A DNA stretch of 46,415 bases from Candidatus Iainarchaeum sp. (GTDB taxonomy: Archaea > Iainarchaeota > Iainarchaeia > JAADDC01): assembly GCA_015521515.1 (NCBI GenBank), contig WANZ01000027.1:1-46415 (forward strand), in the 5' to 3' direction. Positions 39,132 through 46,415 of this stretch are shown piece by piece. The notes below the pieces were generated by a model. It was given only the letters and a program-made list of their open reading frames with translations. It made no database searches and was not told the DNA's origin. Positions within the stretch are counted from its first letter, which is position 1, and each line of letters begins with the position of its first letter. Both the position numbers and the translations under genes were made by a program.

Positions 39132-40746
39132 CTTTTACTGCTACGTGGGAGGAAAACTCTGTAATCTCTTTAGGTGATAGCACCAACTTCCCCACTGCTA
39201 GCACTTCATCGCTTTCATTTACTACGATAACCTCTTGGTTTGGTCTAAGATCAGGGTCTACATCCAGAACAAACTTTGAAAATACGGACCTACCCTCCGA
39301 TACGGGACCTTCTGCAACACTATCTACCACTATTCTGCCTTTTGGATGGGGAAGAAGAGATACCAAAAGTTTGGCACCCTCTATGGAGGGAACAAAAAGC
39401 CCATCAGACGGTCTGATCATGCCAATGTATGTTTCATCTTTGTATACCATTCTAGCCCTCCCTTTTCTCTCAGTAACGTACAAATGCTCTATCTCTACAC
39501 CCCATTGATATTTTATGATATCTCTTGCTTGAGATGTAGGATCGATGGATGGAGGAGACCCCTCGTGTACAATGTGCCCAAAAGGATATGTATAGAAAAG
39601 GGTGGAGGGTATTTCTATACCTAAAATCTTCGCATCTTTTTCCCACATTTTTATTCTATCAAGAGCTCTTTTTATCTCTGGTCTATAGACAAATTCTTCG
39701 CCTACTGGGAATAACCCATGTTTCTTTGTGAAAGGGGTATATTGCTCCAAAAACCCATAATGTTCTTTTAGCAGCTTTACAAATGCCCTGAATAATCCTG
39801 GGTGTGATCTAACCCTTTCCTGTACAAGCTCGAAGAGATACTCACCTCTAAGAGCCTCTCTAATAGCCTTTATCTCGTTTATCATGACCCACAGATTGTG
39901 TTTTGCAAGTATACGTACCCTTTCGTGTTTATCCATAGATAGAAGCTCTTTAACCGTAAATTTTTCACACTCTTTGCATGTATAGGGGAATTCTTCCATG
40001 TTTTCCAGTCTCTCTGTGCCCCAAGGAAACATAACTCTGTTATCTTTTGCATAAAGGGCGTAGGAAGCGGAATCAAAGGTATCAAATCCCATTAGTACAA
40101 AGATGGAAAATACTGCAGGATGCCCAACACCCCAAAGATGAACAGGCTTGCTCCTTGGTAGAATATTCAGAGCCCACACGCTATGATCTATCTGAGGCTC
40201 AAACATCCACTTCTGTGTAGACTTTTTAAGACTGCCAATGGCATAGTATGGAAAATCCAATTCCCTAAGCCTTTCTGCAGCTATTTCAACAAGATCTTTA
40301 TGCAATGCTCCCTGTACTGTGGCCATCCATGCTATTTTATCATCTCCTATTGCTCTACAAACCTCTGCGTTTGTTAGGGTTTCCTTTACACCAATTTCGG
40401 CAGACTTTCTGTCTATATCGTACTCCATCACCGTATCGAGAAAGGTTCCTATATCGGGTAGAATACGGTTCTGGTACTCTATGATGTCTTCGTTTGTAAC
40501 ATCAAGGTCTCCATACTCCCACAATTGGTAAGCTCCAGAATCCATCATAACTACCCCATCAAATCCCAGAAATTCATGCACCCTCCTTTCTATCCCTTTT
40601 TTATAGAGTATGTACGCGTTTGTAATAAGCGTCTCCACACCCATAGATCTCATTTCGTTTGGAGATATAATGGGAATGTTAGGATTGTATACGGGAAAGA
40701 AGGACGGGGTTGTAAACTTTCTTCCACTGGGAAGTTTCACCTCCAT
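39100..40746 (-). CDS. tgtA: Archaeosine tRNA-guanine(15) transglycosylase, 548+ aa
   Basis: Inserts preQ0 into position 15 of tRNAs, the first step to archaeosine. The catalytic domain has the nucleophile/base Asp residues (VVMMDSGAYQL; GFDTFDSASYALY) and the zinc site (TCKECEKF ... LAKHNLW). C-terminal C2/C3 and PUA domains follow (MVYKDETYIGMIRPSDG onward). ATG 40746 is the first standard start codon, but the frame continues upstream and there encodes KIKARDGAGRL, which matches the conserved N-terminus of archaeal TGTs; translation must therefore begin upstream, perhaps at ATT 40797 inside the end of prf1. Confidence 0.95.
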   Translation of the reverse strand: MEVKLPSGRKFTTPSFFPVYNPNIPIISPNEMRSMGVETLITNAYILYKKGIERRVHEFLGFDGVVMMDSGAYQLWEYGDLDVTNEDIIEYQNRILPDIGTFLDTVMEYDIDRKSAEIGVKETLTNAEVCRAIGDDKIAWMATVQGALHKDLVEIAAERLRELDFPYYAIGSLKKSTQKWMFEPQIDHSVWALNILPRSKPVHLWGVGHPAVFSIFVLMGFDTFDSASYALYAKDNRVMFPWGTERLENMEEFPYTCKECEKFTVKELLSMDKHERVRILAKHNLWVMINEIKAIREALRGEYLFELVQERVRSHPGLFRAFVKLLKEHYGFLEQYTPFTKKHGLFPVGEEFVYRPEIKRALDRIKMWEKDAKILGIEIPSTLFYTYPFGHIVHEGSPPSIDPTSQARDIIKYQWGVEIEHLYVTERKGRARMVYKDETYIGMIRPSDGLFVPSIEGAKLLVSLLPHPKGRIVVDSVAEGPVSEGRSVFSKFVLDVDPDLRPNQEVIVVNESDEVLAVGKLVLSPKEITEFSSHVAVKVRHGSKLSHS

Positions 40747-40778
40747 TAATCTTCCTGCACCATCCCTGGCCTTTATTT

Positions 40779-41975
40779 TTACCTGTACCTCAGAAATGCC
40801 CCAACACCTCCAAAGCCCTTCTTTAGCTTCATTCCCTCCTCTGTGTCTGGAGATACGAATAAGATATTTGCCCCTGTATCCTCTGCAAGCCTAATCATAT
40901 GCTCCACAACGTTTTCCTTCTCCAATATCTTTACATCCGAGCCACATTTTGGACATTTGACATCTCCCGAGGTGATGGTTTCTCCCTCGTATCCACAGCG
41001 CTCACACTGGTATCGTACCTTCCATCCCTCCAGATCTTCCGATACCAGCAACTCCTCCACTTTTCCTGCCTCTAAATCCTTGAGAACGTTCTTCAGTCCA
41101 TAGCTTACTAGTCCGCCCTTCACTACTTCTCCTATAAATCTTTCAACCTCTCTCTTCTGCTGAAGTATCTCCGCATCCCTAAGGATATCTTTGGCAGCCT
41201 CCATAGCCTCTCTAACGCCATACTCATCTGTATACCCAGTATCTACTACTCCCAAGATCTTTTTCTTCAGCTCTGTAGGTATGTAGTCCCCATTTATGAA
41301 TTCATTCTTATGAGGGCCAGGTCCTCCTACAATAATACCTTTTAGCTCGTTTCTTATATCCCAGAATGCCTGTTTTATGAGCTCTCCGAGCTTTTTGTGG
41401 TATTCGTGCTCTGCCTCCTCTATGAGTCTCTCGAATCTTCTGGCGGACTGGCCTCCCTTGTGGTGCTTGCCTGGGGCTAAACTTCTTACTCTTCCTATAA
41501 TCTCAAATGTATTGCCCTTTACAAGGGCTACTGTACCTTCTCTACCATCCATTACTACGATACCGTATACCTGAGAGGGTTTTACCATCTCCTTTAGGGG
41601 ATCTAGGTAAAAAGTGGAATCACATCGATATATCTTTGGGGCTGGTTCCGGAGGCACCACACTATATAATCTTATATCACTTTTTCCGGGATCCTCGGAT
41701 ACGTTTCCACAGAATATTATGAGTCCTGTATCTGGGATCTTGTAGTCTATGGATTTTAGATATACCATGATCTTCTGAAGAGCTGCTTGCACGTTTTTTC
41801 TTGTTTGCTTGCTCTTTATGTTACCAGCTTTTGAATACTCGTCTGTAAGCATGGATGAAAGCTCCCCTCTTGGATAGTTTGGTGGTATATAGAGTGAAAT
41901 AAGCTGAGTACCACTCCCTCTAAGCGATTCCAACTCCCTTATAAGCCTTTTTAATTTCTGCAGCTCCTCACTCAT
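40779..41975 (-). CDS. prf1: Peptide chain release factor aRF1, 398 aa
   Basis: All three functional motifs are present: NIKS stop-codon loop (AGNIKSKQTRKNV), GGQ peptidyl-release loop (HHKGGQSARRFERL), and a domain 3 mini zinc ribbon (YQCERCGYEGE ... VKCPKCGSDV). It ends with the family's AFLRYR. The ATG at 41975 (MSEELQKLKRLI) matches the usual start; the longer upstream frame crosses the divergent pyrH gene and is not used. A TATA box GCTTAAAAAG lies about 28 bp upstream. Confidence 0.96.
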   Translation of the reverse strand: MSEELQKLKRLIRELESLRGSGTQLISLYIPPNYPRGELSSMLTDEYSKAGNIKSKQTRKNVQAALQKIMVYLKSIDYKIPDTGLIIFCGNVSEDPGKSDIRLYSVVPPEPAPKIYRCDSTFYLDPLKEMVKPSQVYGIVVMDGREGTVALVKGNTFEIIGRVRSLAPGKHHKGGQSARRFERLIEEAEHEYHKKLGELIKQAFWDIRNELKGIIVGGPGPHKNEFINGDYIPTELKKKILGVVDTGYTDEYGVREAMEAAKDILRDAEILQQKREVERFIGEVVKGGLVSYGLKNVLKDLEAGKVEELLVSEDLEGWKVRYQCERCGYEGETITSGDVKCPKCGSDVKILEKENVVEHMIRLAEDTGANILFVSPDTEEGMKLKKGFGGVGAFLRYR

Positions 41976-42012
41976 AGCATAACCTTTTAGTCTACAAACG
42001 CTTTTTAAGCAC

Positions 42013-42669
42013 ATGAAGGCCGTACTCTCAATAGGAGGATCCACCATAGGATACCCCCCAGATACTGAATGGGTAAGTAAACTGTCATCCCTTATCCGGG
42101 AGGAAAGGGACAAGATCCCCGCCATTGTGGTGGGCGGAGGACCCTTGGCTAGAAATATGATAGGAGCGGTGTCAAAACTTTCGGATAATAACCAAGTAAA
42201 GGATATGGTAGGGATAGGAGCAACCCTGCTTAATGCGTGGTTGTTTAAAGCTGCTCTTGGAGAGATGGCTACAGAGCCAAAACTCTATGAGGGCCCCTTC
42301 CTTGAAAAAGGCAGAATAAACATCTTTGGGGGTAGCATACTACCTGGATTAACCACAGATTTTGTCGCACTATCCGTAGCAGAGTATGTGGGAGGAGTTG
42401 TGATTAACATAACAAACGTGGAGGGTATATATGACGAAAATGGGAAGGTGATGCCTTCTATAGACTACGATGAACTGTTAAAGATGGCCATAGAAAAGGA
42501 TATAGGAAGTCCTGGATCCCATTTTCCCCTCGATATACCATCTATTTTGTTGGCAAAACGATCCTCTATCCCTATTGTTGTGGTGGGGAAGCGAATAGAG
42601 GTTGTGAGAGATGCCCTTAAAGGTAGGGTAAGAGGAACAGTAGTGGGACAATCTGAGCTGTTAATGTGA
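42013..42669 (+). CDS. pyrH: UMP kinase (archaeal PyrH), 218 aa
   Basis: Amino-acid-kinase fold: LSIGGSTIGYP at the N-terminus, VVGGGPLARNMIG, FGGSILPGLTTDFVALSVAEY and the nucleotide segment ITNVEGIYDENGKV. It phosphorylates UMP to UDP for pyrimidine nucleotide synthesis. Length agrees with archaeal enzymes (about 225 aa). Its last 53 bp overlap the end of the convergent presenilin-like gene, a long overlap for two conserved genes. Confidence 0.93.
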   Translation: MKAVLSIGGSTIGYPPDTEWVSKLSSLIREERDKIPAIVVGGGPLARNMIGAVSKLSDNNQVKDMVGIGATLLNAWLFKAALGEMATEPKLYEGPFLEKGRINIFGGSILPGLTTDFVALSVAEYVGGVVINITNVEGIYDENGKVMPSIDYDELLKMAIEKDIGSPGSHFPLDIPSILLAKRSSIPIVVVGKRIEVVRDALKGRVRGTVVGQSELLM

Positions 42670-43303
42670 AGGGAAGTGCCGGAAGTGCCACTTTTTCTCT
42701 TTTTACATACCATAGAAGGAGTAATATTGCTATTAGATGTCCAAAGAAGGATAACAAAAAGGGAATAATACCAAAATCTAGTAATTTTAGTGAGAAGGAT
42801 AGAGGAATAATGATATCCCCACCTCCAAGGAGTGGTTTATCTCCACCCGCTCTGTATCCCAGCTTATGCACAAGGTCTACCATGTGTTTTGTGACGAAGA
42901 CTGCAATGAGATCGTAAATAGAGAGCAGCGTGTAGAGCAGCAGCACAGCCTTTACATCCATCATGGATGCAATAAGTGCGGAGGAGAATGCGGCTGCAAT
43001 AGAATAGGTGAGGTTTTTGTGTAGAAGGAGGAGGAAAGGGAGGAGGCTGCCCAAGGGATGATTGGTTATGTATAATCCTAGAAGGGAGAGAATGAAGTAT
43101 TCCAATCCTTTCAAAAGAAGGGGATAGCGATGAAGCACCCACAAAAGGAAGAGGGTAAACAGTATTATGAATAACAGAATAAGAATGGGTAGTTCACTAG
43201 GAGCTTCATACTCCATAGAGGGAAGGGATACGTAGATCACAGAGGCAAGGATAGTGGAGAATACGAGCCATATCGGGATAAATCTTCCTTCAAAGATAAT
43301 CAT
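42617..43303 (-). CDS. Presenilin/signal-peptide-peptidase-like intramembrane protease, 228 aa
   Basis: About seven membrane segments with the three marks of GxGD aspartyl proteases: LLSIYDLIAVFV (YD), KPLLGGGDIIIPLSF (GxGD) and ALPALPFTL (PAL-like). It is short but matches the archaeal DUF1119/SPP-like family. Such enzymes cut membrane helices, for example remnant signal peptides. Start ATG overlaps the DUF373 stop (4 bp). With the S2P gene, the window has two intramembrane proteases amid many pilin-type leaders, though archaeal prepilin peptidase is a separate GxGD family. Confidence 0.85.
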   Translation of the reverse strand: MIIFEGRFIPIWLVFSTILASVIYVSLPSMEYEAPSELPILILLFIILFTLFLLWVLHRYPLLLKGLEYFILSLLGLYITNHPLGSLLPFLLLLHKNLTYSIAAAFSSALIASMMDVKAVLLLYTLLSIYDLIAVFVTKHMVDLVHKLGYRAGGDKPLLGGGDIIIPLSFSLKLLDFGIIPFLLSFFGHLIAILLLLWYVKREKVALPALPFTLTAQIVPLLFLLPYL

Positions 43304-44472
43304 ATCACAATCCTCCCCTCCACGATCCTTACTTGGGATAGTGGAACTCTTGTATATCTTCTACCCCTTTCTATGATGAGAACATCTTCGTCAACACCCT
43401 TTACCCTTCCTAAGAGGGAGCCAACCCTGTCATATACAGGTTTTCCCTTTATCTTCTCTGAAAGTAATGGAGCCCTTTTTATTACAGTAGATATCTTGTA
43501 AACAATGTAGTAAGCCATTACAGTAACAAGAAAGATGAAAACCATATGAAGAGGACCAAAAACACCACTTACAATGTTTAGCAGCCCATCTCCAATTACA
43601 TATCCGGCTGTAATAGCCCCTCCAATGGCAAGATAATCTCCAATTTTGTATGCTCTTTTCTGGGAGATGGCTTCCGCAGATTTTCCTAAGAGGAATACAG
43701 TAAAGGCTCCCCAGAAGAAAAATAACAGCAACCTAGCAGCCTCTACTATACTTCCATAGGTAGATGTGTGGATAGACAAAAATACTCCTATTATGATAAG
43801 GGCAAAGGACGCTAGGTGAAAGGGAAGGGATATAGAGTGAGGATCTACTCTCAGAAAAGATTGTACCATGCTCATAACTGTATCTTCCAGCCCAAATCCC
43901 CTTATAATAAGGTAGATGCTTAAGATACCTATTATGATTCTTAGAGCATTTTCCTGGAGCAAAAACCAGAGAAGGAGGATGATACCAGGTATACCAAGGA
44001 ACATACGGGCGAAAGACGGATCTTCAAGGGCTGTTTTTACGGTGTAGAAAGTTTTTTCTAACTCTTTTGCCTGTCTAACTACTACAGTCTTTTTTGATAC
44101 TATGGGAGCAAAGGAGGATATGATGGGGATTACTTGGTCATCTTCAGCTCCATCTGTTACAAATACAATCCCATCAAACTGATACTTGGAAAAAATCTCC
44201 TTCATCTGTTCCCTAATAGTTTTATCTGCCCTTATGCCAACATCCCTATCTCCAGTAACGACTGCTATCTGAACTATTTCTCCCTCCTTTTTCAGCTCAT
44301 CAGCTATCTTTATAGCAGCAAAAATGGTGTTTCCATCCGAATCCTCAGGATCAGATAATAGAAGTGCATTAGCTGCCTTCAAAGCCTCTTCTCTACCCAG
44401 TATAGGCCCTTTTATACCGGTCTTTACTCCAAGGTCGTCATCTCTGTCTACTACCAATACCAGCAGTGCCAC
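43300..44472 (-). CDS. DUF373 membrane protein with C-terminal PRC-barrel-like domain, 390 aa
   Basis: N-terminal soluble domain (residues 1-140) with the DUF373 start LLVLVVDRDDDLGVKTGIKGPILG and FVTDGAEDDQVIPIISSFAPI. A multi-helix membrane region (150-330) follows. The last 50 residues (KGKPVYDRVGSLLGRVKGVDEDVLI...) look like a PRC barrel. Archaea-specific family of unknown function. Start GTG 44472 with TTATATTAG about 26 bp upstream; the promoter interlocks with the stomatin gene's. Confidence 0.82.
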   Translation of the reverse strand: MALLVLVVDRDDDLGVKTGIKGPILGREEALKAANALLLSDPEDSDGNTIFAAIKIADELKKEGEIVQIAVVTGDRDVGIRADKTIREQMKEIFSKYQFDGIVFVTDGAEDDQVIPIISSFAPIVSKKTVVVRQAKELEKTFYTVKTALEDPSFARMFLGIPGIILLLWFLLQENALRIIIGILSIYLIIRGFGLEDTVMSMVQSFLRVDPHSISLPFHLASFALIIIGVFLSIHTSTYGSIVEAARLLLFFFWGAFTVFLLGKSAEAISQKRAYKIGDYLAIGGAITAGYVIGDGLLNIVSGVFGPLHMVFIFLVTVMAYYIVYKISTVIKRAPLLSEKIKGKPVYDRVGSLLGRVKGVDEDVLIIERGRRYTRVPLSQVRIVEGRIVI

Positions 44473-44502
44473 CTTATAAAAAGAGGGAACCCTAATATAA
44501 GG

Positions 44503-45429
44503 GTGGCGAAGGACGTCCTCGTGTTCGGTGCAATACTTCTGTTGGTGTTTGGGATTGTGGGGCTATTAGCCTATGCAGTAATAGTAAAAGATGTAATCCT
44601 CGGAGCAATAGCTATCCTGGTAGGATTATTTTTGCTCATTATCTGGACTACAGATATTCTTATACAGCTAAAGGAGTATGAGAGAGCAGTTGTGTTTAGG
44701 TTTGGAAGATATGTGGGGGTTAGAGGTCCTGGATGGATTGTTGTGCTACCGTACATTGAAACGTACAGAGTGGTGGATCTTAGAACCCAGACGGTGGATG
44801 TCCCAAAGCAGGAAGTAATGACAAAGGATAATATAGTGCTTATGATAGATGCTGTCATCTATCTTAGGGTGGTGGATCCGGCTAAGGCAGTACTCAAGGT
44901 GGATGACTATAAGAAAGCATCACGACTGTTTATTCAGTCCATGATAAGGGATCTTGTTGGTTCTATGGAGATAGAGGAGCTAGTAGCTAATGTGGACGAG
45001 TTGAACCAAAAGCTAAAGGAGGAGCTCTCAAAAACAGCCATTGACTGGGGTATTGAGGTGGTTTCTGTGCAAATAAAGGATATAGATATTCCTCCAGCCA
45101 TAAAACAGGCCATGCATTCTATGACAATTGCGGAAAAGGAAAGGGTAGCGAGAGCCCAAAGAGCAGAAGCCACCAAAATAGAGCTGGAGGCTATTAAGGA
45201 GGCTACAAAGGATATGAATGAGAGAGTGCTCCTATACTTCTATCTGGAGGCATTAAAGAAACTTGCAGAAGGTCGAGCAACGAAGATTATATACCCCCTA
45301 GACCTATCCTCTCTGGCACAAGCAATCTCATCCTACATGGGTGGTGTGGTATCCCCCAAAAAGGTTGAGGCGGATCTGAAACGTTACGAGGATATTATAA
45401 GGAAAGTGATAAAAGAAGGGACTCAATGA
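44503..45429 (+). CDS. Stomatin/SPFH-family protein (slipin), 308 aa
   Basis: Two N-terminal hydrophobic segments (residues 5-55) then the SPFH domain: YERAVVFRFGRYVGVRGPGW, DLRTQTVDVPKQEVMTKDNI, and VVSVQIKDIDIPPAIKQAM, followed by an Ala/Glu/Arg-rich coiled coil. Archaeal slipins form membrane oligomers and often pair with an NfeD protease, which is not adjacent here. Start GTG with TTATAAAA about 25 bp upstream. The 3' end overlaps the SpoIIM-like gene by 35 bp. Confidence 0.92.
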   Translation: MAKDVLVFGAILLLVFGIVGLLAYAVIVKDVILGAIAILVGLFLLIIWTTDILIQLKEYERAVVFRFGRYVGVRGPGWIVVLPYIETYRVVDLRTQTVDVPKQEVMTKDNIVLMIDAVIYLRVVDPAKAVLKVDDYKKASRLFIQSMIRDLVGSMEIEELVANVDELNQKLKEELSKTAIDWGIEVVSVQIKDIDIPPAIKQAMHSMTIAEKERVARAQRAEATKIELEAIKEATKDMNERVLLYFYLEALKKLAEGRATKIIYPLDLSSLAQAISSYMGGVVSPKKVEADLKRYEDIIRKVIKEGTQ

Positions 45430-46132
45430 AGGCTCCTATAACAATAAATATAATGCCGGTTCCGAAGAAAATAATGGTATCCCTGATAAGGGGAGCGCTC
45501 CAACCCCTTTGAATGATAGAAACCCCAATCATAACACCAGAGATACCCCCCATAAAGTATCCAAGAAATTCAAATATTCCATGGGGAAGAATACCTAACA
45601 ACAGCCCTATAGGATTCCCGCTGTGCATCTCAAGGTAGAGCATATACCCTATAAGGGATCCGTTCCAGTTAATGAGTAGCACCCCTCCAGTACCATATAT
45701 GAAGGATAGAAGTGTTCCAATAAGATATACAGTTAGATTGTTGGATAGTATTTTATCTCCGCCTGCAAAAGCACCTCTAATGGCGTTTATTTCGTCCTTT
45801 TGTATGTAAAATAACTTCTCTCCCCATATGAAGTAGGAAGTAAGGTATCCCACAATTGTTCCAATAAGGAAGTACACATACACCACAATGAGGGATAGCT
45901 GCACGTACCCCACCCTGTCTGGATAACTACTCAAAATTTTTGCACCCCTGGATACTGCTCTAAACATGAGGGGAGCTGTTGCTAGGGAGGAAAGAAGTAC
46001 ATGAGACACACTTGCATGGGCGGGGAAAAGGATGAGTGATATTGCTCCCGAAATTATGGTATAGAAAACTCCGCTAAGGAAGAACAGGAAGGGACGGAGT
46101 CGCTCCTTCCTGTATATAATGTATTCCAGCAT
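45395..46132 (-). CDS. SpoIIM/DUF95-like membrane protein, 245 aa
   Basis: About six membrane segments with the family motif GILPHGIFEFLGYFMGGISG (H-G-x-x-E in a helix) near residue 185. Archaeal members of this stage II sporulation M-like family are of unknown function, and sporulation is not implied. A TATA-like AGTTAAACCC lies about 25 bp upstream of the ATG. Convergent with the stomatin gene. Confidence 0.82.
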   Translation of the reverse strand: MLEYIIYRKERLRPFLFFLSGVFYTIISGAISLILFPAHASVSHVLLSSLATAPLMFRAVSRGAKILSSYPDRVGYVQLSLIVVYVYFLIGTIVGYLTSYFIWGEKLFYIQKDEINAIRGAFAGGDKILSNNLTVYLIGTLLSFIYGTGGVLLINWNGSLIGYMLYLEMHSGNPIGLLLGILPHGIFEFLGYFMGGISGVMIGVSIIQRGWSAPLIRDTIIFFGTGIIFIVIGAFIESLLLSLSL

Positions 46133-46176
46133 TATGCGTATATTTTAAAAGAGGGTTTAACTATGTTGTGTATGAC

Positions 46177-46415
46177 ATGAAGAGTGAAGACTATGTAAGG
46201 GGAAGGTTGGAGGGGTTATTCCAGCTGGTCTCCCTTTTAAAGGAGGTTGTATCTGAGGAGGAATCAAAATCACCTATAGTGCAGCGACTTGTGGACCACA
46301 TATATTCTGAGGTGGAACAAATTTTGGATTATTTGGGAGAAGAAGCTCCTAAGAGAGTAATAGTTGAAGCGAAGAAGAAGAATGATGTAAAAGAGAAAGT
46401 AACTACCTCTTACGA
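46177..46415 (+). CDS. Hypothetical helical protein, truncated by the window edge
   Basis: The ATG opens a frame with no stop before the window ends: MKSEDYVRGRLEGLFQLVSL, followed by an acidic helix (YSEVEQILDYLGEEAPKR) and a Lys-rich stretch. About 79 residues are visible, all predicted helical. No family can be named. TATA-like TATTTTAAAA and GGGTTTAAC lie 20-32 bp upstream, partly shared with the divergent SpoIIM-like gene. Confidence 0.5.
   Translation, partial: MKSEDYVRGRLEGLFQLVSLLKEVVSEEESKSPIVQRLVDHIYSEVEQILDYLGEEAPKRVIVEAKKKNDVKEKVTTSY

Noticed and set aside
41976-42125. 50-codon N-terminal extension of aRF1
   Set aside because: It crosses the divergent pyrH coding region; the family begins at MSEELQ.

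Overview
The window is chromosomal DNA of a thermophilic archaeon. Archaeal information-processing genes are spread through it: TFE-alpha, MCM, Cdc48/VAT, aRF1, aEF1B, uS15, eS1, the RNase P protein Rpp21, Bud32, archaeosine TGT, Rad50 and a ZPR1 zinc-finger protein. CDP-archaeol synthase indicates ether lipids, and a full-length reverse gyrase indicates hyperthermophily. Many start codons lie 24-29 bp downstream of a TATA-like box with no room for a 5' UTR, so leaderless transcripts look common; genes inside operons instead use strong GGAGGTG Shine-Dalgarno sites. GC content looks to be in the low-to-mid 40s by eye. The tight packing and a half-length RqcH would fit a small-genome, DPANN-like lineage, but the sequence alone does not prove this.

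Layout. 1-4.4 kb: small membrane or pilin-like genes, a structured 385-bp intergenic region, TFE, a truncated RqcH and a PRC-barrel protein. 4.5-14.7 kb: an accessory island that starts after tRNA-Lys. It holds a membrane-anchored beta-helix protein, an 889-residue phage-tail-fibre-like secreted protein, two small base-plate-like proteins (one carrying about 200 residues of His/Trp/Tyr-X-Asp/Asn triads), a radical SAM/SPASM enzyme whose own tail has H-x-D repeats, a GYPxCC (DUF483-like) protein, another fibre-like protein, then TatC, TatA and a 52-residue protein with a Tat-like (Lys-Arg) leader. 14.7-18 kb: a heat-shock block (Cdc48, a wHTH regulator with an inverted-repeat operator, Hsp20 with a hairpin leader). 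18-20.2 kb: two convergent clusters of tiny pilin-like genes and an S2P protease. 20.2-26.5 kb: a candidate structured ncRNA, then replication, RNase P, KEOPS, ribosomal and lipid genes. 26.5-30 kb: tRNA-Gln, a ureohydrolase, a CDF-like transporter, intron-containing tRNA-Tyr, a PRTase and an E1-like protein. 30-46.4 kb: a DUF2341 pilin-anchored adhesin, Rad50, a Mut7-C RNase, aEF1B, reverse gyrase, ZPR1, TGT, aRF1, UMP kinase, a presenilin-like protease, DUF373, stomatin and SpoIIM-like proteins.

The strongest candidate for an undescribed system is 8.6-12 kb. A repeat substrate built from aromatic/His-X-Asp/Asn triads sits directly upstream of a SPASM radical SAM enzyme with substrate-like repeats fused to its C-terminus, next to a long trimeric-fibre-type adhesin and a Tat export module. 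By analogy with three-residue cyclophane (triceptide) and His-Xaa-Ser maturation systems, I infer a post-translationally cross-linked surface fibre. Other notable observations are single TATA boxes that appear to drive leaderless genes in both directions, a possible RNA switch in front of hsp20, and a tRNA-guanine transglycosylase whose conserved N-terminus has no standard start codon.
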